The notes: generated from the sequence alone by a model not told the origin. Numbered from the stretch's first letter, positions 15,539-25,436 are shown. The stretch is DNA of 64,000 bases from Streptomyces sp. JJ66 (GCF_019303495.1 NZ_JAEVFI010000013.1:3705-67704), one strand, 5' to 3'. Made by a program: numbers and translations.

Positions 15539-16876
15539 TCAGGGCCGGTCCGGGATGACCGCCGACACGCGGAAGCCGCCCGCCGCCGTCGGACCCGAGA
15601 CGAAGCCCCCGCCCAGCGCCGTCACCCGCTCCCTCATCCCCACCAGCCCGTTGCCACCGCTGGGCAGCCCGGCATCGCCCACCCCGGCCGCCGGGGCGGC
15701 GTTCTCCACCAGCACCGCGACCTCCGCGCCCCGGTGTGCCAGCCGCACCCGGGTGTCCGCGCCCGCCGCGTGCTTGTGCACGTTCGTCAGTGCCTCCTGC
15801 ACCACGCGGAACGCCGTCCGCTCCACGACGGCCGCGTAGGCGCGCACGTCACCCTCCACGGACAGCTCCACCGCCATCCCCGCCGCCCGCGACTGCCCGA
15901 GCAGCTGCTCCAGCTCGCCCAGCCGTGGCCCGTCTCTGTCCATGGGGTCCACGGGCGGTGACACCTCCCGCCCGGTGGCCACCGCCGCGGCCGCTGCCGC
16001 CGCCGAGACCGCCACCCGCTCCAGCGGCCGTTCCCGGACGGCCTCCGCGCCGCCCTCCTCGTGGGCGCGCAGGACGCCCAGCATGGTCCGCAGCTCCGCC
16101 AGCGCCTGCCGTCCCATGTCGCCCACCAGCGCCGCGTTCTTCGACGCCTTGGCCGGGTCCTTCAGCGCCACCGCCTGCAACGCCGCCGCGTGCACCACCA
16201 TCAGCGACACCCGGTGCGCCACCACGTCGTGCATCTCGCGGGCGATGCGCGTGCGCTCCTCGCCGCGCGCCCACTCCGCGCGCTCCTCCGCCCGCTCCGC
16301 CAGCAGCGCCAGTTCGCGCTCCAGCCCGTCGGCCCGCTCCCGCAGCGCGTCCACCAGACGGCGCCGCGCGCCGACGTACAGGCCCAGCAGCACCGGCGGC
16401 AGCACCGTCATCGTCGCCAGCAGCGCGGCCACCAGCAGCGGGAACCAGGGCGGCCCGCCGATGTCTTCCACCCCGCCCGGCTGGAACCGCACGTACATCA
16501 CCACGAACCCGCCGAGGATCTGCAGGCCCGCGAGCAGGGCGATGATGCGCCGTGGCACGTCGGTGGCCGCCAGCGTGTACAGGCCGACGGTGGCCAGGAT
16601 GAAGCCGAGCTGCGCCGGAAGGACCGCGATCGCCACCAGGACGACGGCGACGGGGAACCGGCGCCGCAGCACCAGCGAGCCGCCCGCCACGAACCCCAGC
16701 AGCACGCCGAGCAGCACCGGGATGCCCGCCTCGTCGGCGAACCACACGCCTTCCACCATGCACTCGGCGGCGGACAGCACCCCCAGTGTCACGTCCAGCA
16801 CGGCGCTGCGGGGCCGCTCCCACCACCACGGCCCCGCCCGCCGTCGCGCCGCCACCTGGGCCCCCGACTCGGTCAT
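15539..16876 (-). CDS. Sensor histidine kinase (HisKA_3/NarX type), orphan
   Basis: A 445-residue membrane kinase. ATG 16876 follows AGGGTGG by 5 nt. Four to five membrane helices occupy residues ~20-175. The dimerisation and phosphoacceptor box is IAREMHDVVAHRVSLMVVHA, with His in EMHD. The C-terminal ATPase ends with NGLVGMRERVTALGGGF. No response-regulator gene adjoins it on either side. It is divergent from ABC exporter 1 (17417-20772), a common target of such kinases, but the link is positional only. Confidence 0.88.
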   Translation of the reverse strand: MTESGAQVAARRRAGPWWWERPRSAVLDVTLGVLSAAECMVEGVWFADEAGIPVLLGVLLGFVAGGSLVLRRRFPVAVVLVAIAVLPAQLGFILATVGLYTLAATDVPRRIIALLAGLQILGGFVVMYVRFQPGGVEDIGGPPWFPLLVAALLATMTVLPPVLLGLYVGARRRLVDALRERADGLERELALLAERAEERAEWARGEERTRIAREMHDVVAHRVSLMVVHAAALQAVALKDPAKASKNAALVGDMGRQALAELRTMLGVLRAHEEGGAEAVRERPLERVAVSAAAAAAAVATGREVSPPVDPMDRDGPRLGELEQLLGQSRAAGMAVELSVEGDVRAYAAVVERTAFRVVQEALTNVHKHAAGADTRVRLAHRGAEVAVLVENAAPAAGVGDAGLPSGGNGLVGMRERVTALGGGFVSGPTAAGGFRVSAVIPDRP

Positions 16877-17030
16877 ACCGACCACCCTAAAACTTCTCGC
16901 CACCCCTTTTCCGGAGCTGGCCGGGGCGGGGGCGAGCTACCTCGTCGCGTCGGAGGCCGGTGGTACGGCATAGTGGGGGACGACGCTTCCGGACAGCTGA
17001 GCGAGTTGTCCGGATTCGCACCAAAAGCGG

Positions 17031-17102
17031 TCCCCTGTGGTGTAATTGGCAACACTATGGGTTTTGGTCCCATCATTCCAGGTTCGAGTCCTGGCGGGGG
17101 AG
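17031..17102 (+). tRNA. tRNA-Gln (UUG)
   Basis: A complete cloverleaf of 72 nt. Acceptor TCCCCTG pairs with CGGGGGA (one T-G). The anticodon stem ATGGG/CCCAT encloses TTTTGGT with anticodon TTG. The T arm is CCAGG-TTCGAGT-CCTGG. The discriminator base is G and CCA is not encoded. It is followed by an intrinsic terminator. Confidence 0.95.
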
Positions 17103-17416
17103 CGGTCCGCGAAGGCTCCGGTCGTACACCGACCGGAGCCTTTTCGTTTCCGCGTCCCCGCGTGCCCGCGTCGTTTGCGGCCTCGGGGGAGGGGTGCGGC
17201 CACCCCTAGGGGGCGGGCCGGGGTTGGGCGCGGGGTGGGATCGGTCGTGCGCAGGACGTGGTGCGGGGGCCGGGGTTCCTAGCGTGAACCGTGCCCGAGG
17301 GGTGGGGACAGACCCGCTCCACCGGCCGGCGAGCACCCTCGCGGCCCGGTCCGAAAGCGGCCCGGCCCGGTTCGGGCAGGGCTGGTCAGACACCGACGCA
17401 CCCAGGGGAGAACATC
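17103..17416. other. Spacer between tRNA-Gln and ABC exporter 1
   Basis: 314 bp holding the tRNA terminator (17112-17144) and a perfect palindrome CCCCTAGGGG (17203-17212), which may be an operator for the exporter. A TAGCGT hexamer (17280-17285) could be a -10 element. Confidence 0.5.
17112..17144 (+). terminator. Intrinsic terminator of tRNA-Gln
   Basis: AAGGCTCCGGTCG (17112-17124) pairs perfectly with 17130-17142 around TACAC, followed by further T residues (TTTTCGTTT). Confidence 0.9.
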
Positions 17417-18205
17417 GTGACCACGGCGGTATCGCATCCGAAGACCGGGGGCACCCCGGAACGCACGGCCGTCGCGGCGCGGGCCCGGCAGGTCGTCAAG
17501 ACCTACGGCGCCGGGGAGACCCGCGTCGTCGCGCTGGACCGGGTGGACGTGGACATCACGCGCGGCGCGTTCACGGCCATCATGGGGCCCTCCGGCTCCG
17601 GCAAGTCCACGCTCATGCACTGCCTGGCCGGGCTGGACACGGTGACCTCCGGCCAGATCTGGGTGGGGGAGACGGAGATCACCGGGATGAAGGAGAAGCG
17701 GCTGACGCGACTGCGCCGCGACCACATCGGGTTCATCTTCCAGTCCTTCAACCTGCTGCCCACGCTGACCGCGCAGGAGAACATCACGCTGCCGATGGAC
17801 ATCGCCGGACGCAGACCCGACCGCCCGTGGCTGGAGCAGGTGGTGGAAACCGTCGGCCTGCGGGAGCGGCTGAAACACCGGCCGAGCCAGCTGTCGGGCG
17901 GGCAACAGCAGCGGGTGGCCGTCGCCCGGGCGCTGGCCGCGCGGCCGGAGATCATCTTCGGCGACGAGCCCACCGGCAACCTCGACTCGCGGGCCGGTGC
18001 TGAGGTGCTGGGCTTCCTGCGCCGCTCGGTGGACGAACTGGGCCAGACGATGGTGATGGTGACCCACGATCCCGTCGCCGCGTCCTACGCCGACCGGGTG
18101 CTGTACCTGGCGGACGGGCGCATCGTGGACGAGATGCGCCGTCCGTCGGCGGAGCGGGTCCTGGACCGGATGAAGGCCTTCGACACGCTCGGGCGGGTGT
18201 CATGA
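17417..18205 (+). CDS. ABC exporter 1, ATP-binding subunit (MacB/LolD type)
   Basis: A 262-residue ATPase starting at GTG 17417 after GGGGAG. Walker A GPSGSGKST, Q-loop FIFQSFNLLPTL, signature LSGGQQQRVAVARAL, Walker B IIFGDEPTGNLDS and H-loop VTHDP are all intact. It overlaps the permease start by 4 nt. It is a close paralogue of the ATPase at 55722, and both have about 25 extra N-terminal residues and the same C-terminal VLDRMKAFD-type tail. The substrate is unknown; family members extrude peptides or lipoproteins or respond to envelope stress. Confidence 0.93.
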   Translation: MTTAVSHPKTGGTPERTAVAARARQVVKTYGAGETRVVALDRVDVDITRGAFTAIMGPSGSGKSTLMHCLAGLDTVTSGQIWVGETEITGMKEKRLTRLRRDHIGFIFQSFNLLPTLTAQENITLPMDIAGRRPDRPWLEQVVETVGLRERLKHRPSQLSGGQQQRVAVARALAARPEIIFGDEPTGNLDSRAGAEVLGFLRRSVDELGQTMVMVTHDPVAASYADRVLYLADGRIVDEMRRPSAERVLDRMKAFDTLGRVS

Positions 18206-20772
18206 CCATCGTCCGTACCTCGCTGCGCACCTTCTTCGCGCACAAGGGCCGCATGGTGCTCTCCGGCCTGGCCGTGGTGCTGTCGGTGGCCTTCGTCAGC
18301 GGGACGCTGGTGTTCACCGACACGATGAACACCACCTTCGAGCGCATGTTCGCCCAGACGACCGCCGACGTGACGGTCTCCCCGCCGGGCGCCGACGGCG
18401 ACGAGACGCCCGTGACGGGCCGCCCGGCGACGCTCCCCGCGTGCGTCGTGGACCAGGCGGCCGGTGCCGACGGCGTGGAGCGGGCCACCGGGCTGACGGT
18501 CAGTACCGGCCTGACCGTCGTGGACGCCGACAACGAGAACATCGGCCCGACCAACGGCGCCCCCACGCTCGCCTCCAACTGGACCGAGGTGGACCGCAAG
18601 GCGATGAAGGTCACCGCGGGCCACCCGCCGCGCGGACCCGACGAGGTGATGATCGACGCCGACACCGCCGACGCGCACGGCCTCCAGCTCGGTGACGAGT
18701 TGCGCACCGTCACCGCGTCCGGCGAGTTCACCTCCCGGATCTCCGGCATCGCCACGTTCCAGGTGACCAACCCGGGCGCGGCGGTGGTCTACTACGACAC
18801 CGCCACCGCCCAAGAGCGCCTGCTGGGCGGCCCGGAGCGGTTCACGGCCGTCGCCGTGACGGCGGCTGAGGGCTTCACCGACGAACTCCTGCGCGAGAAC
18901 GTCGCGAACGCGGTGGGCGGCGACTACACCGTGCTCACGCAGGAGGAGCAGGCGGCGCGCAGCAAGCAGGACATGGGCTCCTTCCTGGAGGTCATCAAGT
19001 ACGCGCTGCTCGGCTTCGCCGGGATCGCGGTGCTCGTCGGCGTCTTTCTGATCGTCAACACGTTCTCGATGATCGTCGCCCAGCGCACCCGGGAACTGGG
19101 GCTGCTGCGCGCCGTCGGGGCGAGCCGCAGGCAGGTGAGCCGCACGGTGCTCGTGGAAGCCCTGCTGCTGGGGGTGCTCGGTTCGGTGCTCGGCCTGGCC
19201 GCCGGGGTCGGGCTGGCCATCGGCCTCATGGGGCTGATGGGCGCGGTCGGCATGAACCTCAGCACCGACGACCTGACGATCGCCTGGACCACCCCGGTGA
19301 CCGGCGCGGTGCTCGGCGTCTGCGTGACGCTGCTGGCCGCCTGGCTGCCCGCCCGCCGCGCGGGCCGGGTGGCGCCGATGGCCGCCCTGCGCGAGAGCGG
19401 CGCCGCCGCCGACCAGCGCTCCGGCCGGGTGCGCGCGGTGGTGGGCGTCGCGCTGACGGGCGCGGGCGCGGCCCTTCTGGTGCTGGCCGCGGGCGCCACC
19501 GACGGCGGCACCGGAGCGCTGTACCTGGCCCTCGGCGTGGTGCTGACCCTGCTGGGGTTCGTGCTGATCGGTCCGCTGCTGGCCGCCGCAGTGGTGCGCG
19601 TGCTGTCGGTGGTCCTCCTGCGCGCGTTCGGTCCCGTGGGCCGCCTCGCGGAGCGCAACGCCCTGCGCAACCCGCGCCGTACCGGGGCCACGGCCGCCGC
19701 GCTGATGATCGGGCTGGCCCTGGTCGCGGGGTTGTCGGTGGTCGGCTCCTCCATGGTGGCCTCGGGCCGGGCGGAGGTGGACCGCAGCGTCGGCGCGGAC
19801 TTCATCGTCACCGGCACGGGCCAGGCGCTCACCCCGCAGGTGACCCGCGCGCTCTCCGGCCTGCCCGAACTGGACCACGTCAGCGAGTACCGCTACCTGG
19901 AGGGCACCCGGCTTACGCTGCCCGGCGGGGACACCGCCGAGGCCCGGCTGGTCGCGGCGTCCCCCACCTACGCCCAGGACCTGCGGCAGGAGATGGTGGC
20001 CGGTGACCTGGCCGACGCCTACCGGGGGGACAGCATGTCGGTGGGCGAGGAGTTCGCCGCCGCGCACGGGCTCAGCGTCGGTGACGTGCTGGGCGTGACC
20101 TTCCCCGGCGGCACGGAAGCGGAGCTGGAGATCCGCGCCGTCACCGCGGGGGACGCGATGATCGACCAGGGAATGATGTACACCAGCCTGGCCACAGCCG
20201 AGCGGTACGTGCCCGCGGAGGCGATGCCGCTGAACTCGCTGCTGCTGGGCACGGCCGTCGAGGGCCGCCAGGACGCGGCGCTCGCGGCGATCGAGGCCGA
20301 GCTGGAGCCCTACCCGCAGTTCTCCGTGCAGGACCAGGCCGGGTACAAGGAGCTGCTGGAGGAGCAGGTCGGCCAGCTGCTGAACATGGTGTACGGGCTG
20401 CTGGCGCTGGCGATCATCGTCGCGGTGCTGGGCGTGGTGAACACGCTCGCGCTGTCGGTGGTGGAGCGCACCCGTGAGATCGGGCTGATGCGTGCCATCG
20501 GCCTGTCCCGGCGGCAGCTGCGGCGCATGGTGCGGCTGGAGTCGGTGGTCATCGCCCTGTTCGGGGCCCTGCTGGGCCTGGGCCTGGGGCTGGCCTGGGG
20601 CGCGACCGGGCAGCGCCTGCTGGAGCTGGAGGGGCTGCGCGTCCTGGAGATCCCGTGGCCGACGCTGCTCACCGTCTTCCTCGGCTCCGCGCTGGTGGGC
20701 CTCATCGCGGCCCTGATCCCGGCGTTCCGCGCGGGCCGCCTGAACGTGCTGACGGCGATCGCGACGGAGTAG
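18202..20772 (+). CDS. ABC exporter 1, FtsX/MacB-type permease
   Basis: An 856-residue protein with two MacB_PCD/FtsX units. TM1 is at ~17-40, followed by an extracytoplasmic domain to ~255. TM segments follow at ~260-285, 310-345 and 365-395. A second helix and extracytoplasmic domain span ~420-715, and the C-terminal FtsX triplet ~720-855 carries the RTREIGLMRAIGLSRRQ coupling helix, mirrored at ~295 by [17 protein letters not shown]. The start ATG overlaps the ATPase stop. The paralogue at 56696 has the same architecture. Confidence 0.92.
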   Translation: MTIVRTSLRTFFAHKGRMVLSGLAVVLSVAFVSGTLVFTDTMNTTFERMFAQTTADVTVSPPGADGDETPVTGRPATLPACVVDQAAGADGVERATGLTVSTGLTVVDADNENIGPTNGAPTLASNWTEVDRKAMKVTAGHPPRGPDEVMIDADTADAHGLQLGDELRTVTASGEFTSRISGIATFQVTNPGAAVVYYDTATAQERLLGGPERFTAVAVTAAEGFTDELLRENVANAVGGDYTVLTQEEQAARSKQDMGSFLEVIKYALLGFAGIAVLVGVFLIVNTFSMIVAQRTRELGLLRAVGASRRQVSRTVLVEALLLGVLGSVLGLAAGVGLAIGLMGLMGAVGMNLSTDDLTIAWTTPVTGAVLGVCVTLLAAWLPARRAGRVAPMAALRESGAAADQRSGRVRAVVGVALTGAGAALLVLAAGATDGGTGALYLALGVVLTLLGFVLIGPLLAAAVVRVLSVVLLRAFGPVGRLAERNALRNPRRTGATAAALMIGLALVAGLSVVGSSMVASGRAEVDRSVGADFIVTGTGQALTPQVTRALSGLPELDHVSEYRYLEGTRLTLPGGDTAEARLVAASPTYAQDLRQEMVAGDLADAYRGDSMSVGEEFAAAHGLSVGDVLGVTFPGGTEAELEIRAVTAGDAMIDQGMMYTSLATAERYVPAEAMPLNSLLLGTAVEGRQDAALAAIEAELEPYPQFSVQDQAGYKELLEEQVGQLLNMVYGLLALAIIVAVLGVVNTLALSVVERTREIGLMRAIGLSRRQLRRMVRLESVVIALFGALLGLGLGLAWGATGQRLLELEGLRVLEIPWPTLLTVFLGSALVGLIAALIPAFRAGRLNVLTAIATE

Positions 20773-20838
20773 GGGCCGCGCCAGGGCGCCAGGGCCGCTG
20801 ACGCGGCCGGAGCCGGTCGGTGGGAGCGCGTAGGGTGG

Positions 20839-20869
20839 AAGGCCCGGCACGCCAAGCGTGCCGGGCCTT
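20839..20869. terminator. Terminator between ABC exporter 1 and mfd
   Basis: AAGGCCCGGCACGC pairs with GCGTGCCGGGCCTT around CAA: a 14-bp perfect stem, 67 nt past the permease stop and 48 nt before mfd. Confidence 0.8.
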
Positions 20870-20916
20870 CGTGTGGTCCGGTTGATGAGGTTGTGGGACG
20901 AAGAAGTGATGCGGTC

Positions 20917-23900
20917 ATGAGCCTGCCCGGTCTGCTCGACGCCGTCGCCCGTGACGCGGGCCTCACCGAGGCGGTGGCGGCCGCCAAGGCTGGCCACCGC
21001 CCGCACGTGGACCTGATCGGCCCCCCGGCGGCCCGTCCGCTGGCCGTCGCTGCGCTGGCCCGGGACGCCGGGCGCCCGGTGCTCGCGGTGACGGCGACGG
21101 GCCGGGAGGCGGAGGACCTGGCGGCGGCCCTGCGCTCGCTGCTGCCGCCGGACGGCGTCGCGGAGTTCCCGGCCTGGGAGACGCTGCCGCACGAGCGCCT
21201 GTCGCCGCGCAGCGACACCGTGGGGCGGCGCCTGGCCGTGCTGCGCCGCCTGGCCCACCCGCGTGCCGACGACCCCACCGCTGGCCCCGTCTCCGTCGTC
21301 GTTGCCCCGATCCGCTCGGTGCTGCAACCGCAGGTCAAGGGCCTGGGCGAGCTGGTGCCGGTCAGCCTGCGCACCGGCGAGAGCGCGGATTTGGACACCG
21401 TCGTGGACGGCCTGGTGGCCGCCGCCTACGCCCGCGTCGAGCTGGTGGAAAAGCGCGGCGAGTTCGCGGTGCGCGGCGGCATTCTCGATGTGTTCCCGCC
21501 GACCGAGGAGCACCCCCTTCGGGTGGAGTTCTGGGGCGACGACGTGGAGGAGATCCGCTACTTCAAGGTGGCCGACCAGCGTTCGCTGGAGGTCGCCGAG
21601 CACGGCCTGTGGGCGCCGCCGTGCCGCGAGCTGCTGCTGACGGACGACGTGAAGGCGCGCGCGGCCCAGCTGGCCCAGGCGCACCCGGAGCTGGCGGAGC
21701 TGCTCGGCAAGGTCGCCGAGGGCATCGCCGTCGAGGGTATGGAGTCCCTGGCGCCGGTGCTGGTGGACGAGATGGAGCTGCTGCTGGACGTGCTGCCCGC
21801 GCGCAGCATGGCCGTGGTGTGCGACCCGGAGCGGGTGCGGACCCGGGCCGCCGACCTGGTGGCCACCAGCCAGGAGTTCCTGCAAGCCTCGTGGGCGGCC
21901 AGCGCCGGGGGTGGCGAGGCGCCGGTGGACCTGGGCGCCGCGTCCCTGTGGTCCCTGGCCGACGTCCGCGAGCACGCGGGCGAGCTGGGGCTGCCGTGGT
22001 GGTCGGTGAGCCCGTTCACCGCCGACGCGGAACTGGCGGAGTTCGCCGGCGGAGCGGCCGGAGCCGCCGGGAACGCCCACGACGCCGGTGACGACGTGAT
22101 CCGGCTGGGCCTGAAGGCGGCCGAGTCCTACCGGGGCGACACCGCGCGGGCGCTGGCGGACACCAAGGGCTGGCTCGCCGACGGCTGGCGCTGCGTCTAC
22201 CTCACCGAGGCGCACGGCCCGGCGCAGCGCACGGTGGAGGTGCTGGCCGGGGAGGGCGTCGGTGCCCGGCTGGACGAGGAGCTGACCACCCTGGCCCCGT
22301 CCGTCGTGCAGGTCGCGCGCGGCGCGCTGGACCACGGCTTCCTCGCCCCCGAACTGCGGCTCGCCGTCCTCACCGAGACGGACCTGACCGGCCAGAAGGC
22401 GGCCGGACGCGAGGCGGCGCGCATGCCCGCGCGCCGCCGCAAGACGATCGACCCGCTCACCCTCAACCCGGGCGACTACATCGTGCACGAGCAGCACGGC
22501 GTGGGCCGCTACGTGGAGATGGTGCAGCGCACGGTGCAGGGCGCCACCCGCGAGTACCTGGTGGTGGAGTACGCGCCCGCCAAGCGCGGCCAGCCCGGCG
22601 ACCGCCTGTTCGTGCCGACGGACCAGCTGGAGCAGATCACCAAGTACGTCGGCGGTGAGGCGCCCTCGCTGCACCGGCTCGGCGGCGCGGACTGGACGAA
22701 GACCAAGGCCCGTGCGAAGAAGGCCGTCAAGGAGATCGCGGCCGACCTGATCAAGCTGTACTCCGCCCGGATGGCCGCCCCCGGCCACGCCTTCGGCACC
22801 GACACCCCCTGGCAGCGGGAGCTGGAGGACGCCTTCCCCTACGCCGAGACCCCCGATCAGCTCACCACGATCGGCGAGGTCAAGGCGGACATGGAGAAGA
22901 CCGTGCCGATGGACCGGCTGATCTGCGGCGACGTCGGCTACGGCAAGACGGAGATCGCGGTGCGGGCGGCGTTCAAGGCGGTGCAGGACGGCAAGCAGGT
23001 CGCCGTACTCGTGCCCACGACGCTGCTGGTGCAGCAGCACTTCGGCACGTTCAGCGACCGGTACGGGCAGTTCCCGGTGACGGTGCGCGCGCTGTCCCGG
23101 TTCCAGACGGACACCGAGGCCAAGGCGGTGCTGGAGGGCCTGCGCGAGGGCTCGGTGGACATCGTCATCGGCACCCACCGCCTGTTCTCCTCCGAAACGA
23201 CGTTCAAGGACCTGGGCCTGGTCATCGTGGACGAGGAGCAGCGCTTCGGCGTCGAGCACAAGGAGCAGCTGAAGAAGCTGCGCGCCAATGTGGACGTGCT
23301 GACGATGTCCGCGACGCCGATCCCGCGCACCCTGGAGATGGCGGTCACCGGCATCCGGGAGATGTCCACGATCACCACGCCGCCCGAGGAGCGGCATCCG
23401 GTGCTCACGTTCGTCGGCCCGTACGAGGAGCGGCAGATCGGCGCGGCGATCCGGCGCGAGCTGCTGCGCGAGGGCCAGGTGTTCTACATCCACAACCGGG
23501 TGGAGTCCATCGACCGGGCGGCGGCGCGGCTGCGGCAGGCGGTGCCGGAGGCGCGGATCGCCACGGCCCACGGCCAGATGTCCGAGGCCGCGCTGGAGCA
23601 GGTCGTCGTGGACTTCTGGGAGAAGAAGTTCGACGTGCTGGTCTCCACGACGATCGTGGAGTCCGGGATCGACATCTCCAACGCCAACACCCTCATCGTC
23701 GAGCGCGGTGACACCTTCGGCCTGTCCCAGCTGCACCAGCTGCGCGGCCGGGTGGGCCGGGGCCGCGAGCGCGGGTACGCGTACTTCCTGTACCCGCCGG
23801 AGAAGCCGCTGACGGAGACGGCCCACGAGCGGCTGGCCACCATCGCCCAGCACACCGAGATGGGCGCGGGCATGTACGTGGCGATGAAGGACCTGGAGAT

Positions 23901-24507
23901 CCGCGGCGCGGGCAACCTGCTCGGCGGTGAGCAGTCCGGCCACATCGCGGGCGTCGGCTTCGACCTGTATGTGCGCATGGTCGGCGAGGCGGTCGCGGAC
24001 TTCCGCGCCTCCCTGGAGGGGGACGCCGAGAAGGCGGCGGAGGCCGCGCCGCTGGAGGTGAAGATCGAGCTGCCGGTGGACGCCCACGTGCCGCATGACT
24101 ACGCGCCCGGCGAGCGGCTGCGGCTCCAGGCGTACCGCTCGATCGCGGCGGTGAACTCCGAGGCGGACATCGCCGCCGTCCGCGAGGAGCTGACCGACCG
24201 CTACGGTCCGCTGCCGGAGCCAGTAGAGAACCTGCTGCTGGTCGCGGGCCTGCGGTTGCTGGCCCGCGCCTGCGGGGTCACCGACGTCACGCTGCAGGGC
24301 ACCAAGGTGCGGTTCGCGCCGGTGGAGCTGCGCGAGTCCCAGGAGCTGCGCCTGAAGCGGGTGTACCCCGGATCGGTGATCAAGGCGTCGGCCGGGCAGG
24401 TACTCGTGCCGCGTCCCAAGTCCGGGGGCCTGGGCGGCAAGCCGGTCGTGGGCCGCGACCTGCTGGCCTGGACGGGCGAGTTCCTGACGACGGTGCTGGG
24501 GTCGTAG
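20917..24507 (+). CDS. mfd: Transcription-repair coupling factor
   Basis: A 1196-residue DNA translocase that dislodges stalled RNA polymerase and recruits UvrA. The order is UvrB-like domains (~1-470), the RNA-polymerase-interaction domain (~500-575, NPGDYIVHEQHGVGRYVEM), the RecG-like motor and the TRCF C-terminal domain (~1010-1140). Motor motifs are GDVGYGKTEIA, VDEEQRFGVEHKE and LRGRVGRGRERGYAY. ATG 20917 is preferred over GTG 20893, although its ribosome-binding site is weak. Confidence 0.97.
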   Translation: MSLPGLLDAVARDAGLTEAVAAAKAGHRPHVDLIGPPAARPLAVAALARDAGRPVLAVTATGREAEDLAAALRSLLPPDGVAEFPAWETLPHERLSPRSDTVGRRLAVLRRLAHPRADDPTAGPVSVVVAPIRSVLQPQVKGLGELVPVSLRTGESADLDTVVDGLVAAAYARVELVEKRGEFAVRGGILDVFPPTEEHPLRVEFWGDDVEEIRYFKVADQRSLEVAEHGLWAPPCRELLLTDDVKARAAQLAQAHPELAELLGKVAEGIAVEGMESLAPVLVDEMELLLDVLPARSMAVVCDPERVRTRAADLVATSQEFLQASWAASAGGGEAPVDLGAASLWSLADVREHAGELGLPWWSVSPFTADAELAEFAGGAAGAAGNAHDAGDDVIRLGLKAAESYRGDTARALADTKGWLADGWRCVYLTEAHGPAQRTVEVLAGEGVGARLDEELTTLAPSVVQVARGALDHGFLAPELRLAVLTETDLTGQKAAGREAARMPARRRKTIDPLTLNPGDYIVHEQHGVGRYVEMVQRTVQGATREYLVVEYAPAKRGQPGDRLFVPTDQLEQITKYVGGEAPSLHRLGGADWTKTKARAKKAVKEIAADLIKLYSARMAAPGHAFGTDTPWQRELEDAFPYAETPDQLTTIGEVKADMEKTVPMDRLICGDVGYGKTEIAVRAAFKAVQDGKQVAVLVPTTLLVQQHFGTFSDRYGQFPVTVRALSRFQTDTEAKAVLEGLREGSVDIVIGTHRLFSSETTFKDLGLVIVDEEQRFGVEHKEQLKKLRANVDVLTMSATPIPRTLEMAVTGIREMSTITTPPEERHPVLTFVGPYEERQIGAAIRRELLREGQVFYIHNRVESIDRAAARLRQAVPEARIATAHGQMSEAALEQVVVDFWEKKFDVLVSTTIVESGIDISNANTLIVERGDTFGLSQLHQLRGRVGRGRERGYAYFLYPPEKPLTETAHERLATIAQHTEMGAGMYVAMKDLEIRGAGNLLGGEQSGHIAGVGFDLYVRMVGEAVADFRASLEGDAEKAAEAAPLEVKIELPVDAHVPHDYAPGERLRLQAYRSIAAVNSEADIAAVREELTDRYGPLPEPVENLLLVAGLRLLARACGVTDVTLQGTKVRFAPVELRESQELRLKRVYPGSVIKASAGQVLVPRPKSGGLGGKPVVGRDLLAWTGEFLTTVLGS

Positions 24508-24556
24508 GCCGCGTTGCCCGGCAGCCCGCTGCCTCACCACCCGCTCGCGGGACGGG

Positions 24557-24596
24557 AAGGGGGCCAGGGAGAGACGGCTCTCTCCCTGGCCCCCTT
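24557..24596. terminator. Bidirectional terminator between mfd and the lipoprotein gene
   Basis: An 18-bp perfect stem (24557-24574 with 24579-24596), loop CGGC, flanked by AAG/CTT. It lies between converging genes. Confidence 0.9.
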
Positions 24597-24616
24597 CGCC
24601 GTGCCGGGCGGTTCTG

Positions 24617-25207
24617 TCACAGGGACAGGCTCCACTGGGCCGGGGTGGTGGAGAAGTCGAACAGTTCGACCTCCAGGTCGAGGACCTTCGCGTCGGCGGG
24701 CACGTCATAGGCGAACCCGGCGGTGGCCTTCTTGCCCGGGAGTACGGTGCCGGTGAAGCCGGTGCCCACCTTGTCGCCGTAGATCTCCTCCACCGTGGTG
24801 CCCTCTTCCCCGGCCCGGGCGCTGACGGAGACCAGGTCGGCGTCCACGTTCTCCTCGCCGGTGTTCTCCAGGGTGATGGTCACCTGGTACGCCTCGTTCC
24901 CCTCGGTGTGGCCGAAGTCCGTTTCGCCGACCTGGTAGGGGCTCGCCGTGGAGACGGTGACCTTCAGCCCGCTGTCGTAGACGGCGGTGTCGCCCCCGGC
25001 GTAGGGGCCTTCCGCGGAGTCCCCCGCGTCCCCGGCGTCCTCGGCCCCGGCGTCCTTCGCGTCGCCCTCCTGGCCGGCCTCCTGGCTGTTGCCGCTCTCC
25101 TTCGTGGGCTCGTCCGCGTCCCCGCACGCGGTCAGCCCGCCGACCGCTAGGACGGCGGTGGCCACGGCGGCGACGAGGGTGCGGGCGCGGGTGGTGTTCA
25201 CGGACAT
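24617..25207 (-). CDS. Secreted lipoprotein with DUF4352-type domain
   Basis: A 196-residue lipoprotein starting at ATG 25207, 6 nt after AAGGGG. The signal peptide ends in the lipobox VGGLTAC. An acidic Glu/Asp/Ala-rich linker (~35-75) follows. A beta-sandwich of DUF4352 type occupies ~80-196 (YQVTITLENTGEENVDADLVS). Such domains are extracytoplasmic and of unknown function, sometimes chaperone- or adhesin-like. It is divergent from the DNA methylase across a repeat-rich spacer. Confidence 0.85.
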   Translation of the reverse strand: MSVNTTRARTLVAAVATAVLAVGGLTACGDADEPTKESGNSQEAGQEGDAKDAGAEDAGDAGDSAEGPYAGGDTAVYDSGLKVTVSTASPYQVGETDFGHTEGNEAYQVTITLENTGEENVDADLVSVSARAGEEGTTVEEIYGDKVGTGFTGTVLPGKKATAGFAYDVPADAKVLDLEVELFDFSTTPAQWSLSL

Positions 25208-25317
25208 GACTGACCCCTTGTGGATGCTGCGAGAACGAGTGCGGGAAGAACGCGAGGACGCCGTGAAGGCGCCCGGTGCGGATCTTGCGAACCGCTGGGT
25301 CAATAACAACAGAGACT

Positions 25318-25369
25318 GTGAATCGAGTCAACACTGTTCACTGGATTCACGAGGTTCACGCAGTGAACC
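25318..25369. promoter_or_regulatory. Array of GTGAA/TTCAC repeats upstream of the methylase gene
   Basis: Within 52 bp there are GTGAATC (25318-25324) pairing with GATTCAC (25344-25350), then GTTCAC, and a perfect GGTTCAC-GCA-GTGAACC palindrome (25353-25369). The region is much more AT-rich than its surroundings (CAATAACAACAGAG just upstream). This looks like a multi-site operator/promoter serving the methylase, the lipoprotein, or both. Confidence 0.6.
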
Positions 25370-25436
25370 GGTGCGGCGAGCAATCCGCGGGTATGCTCAG
25401 CCGCACCGCCACGACGACTCGCAGGAAGGCGCCGAC

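Noticed and set aside
18085-24708. A 2207-codon open frame on the minus strand
   Set aside because: It lies antisense to the exporter 1 permease and mfd, has His/Arg/Gln-rich composition typical of the complementary strand of GC-rich genes, and no ribosome-binding site or recognisable domain.
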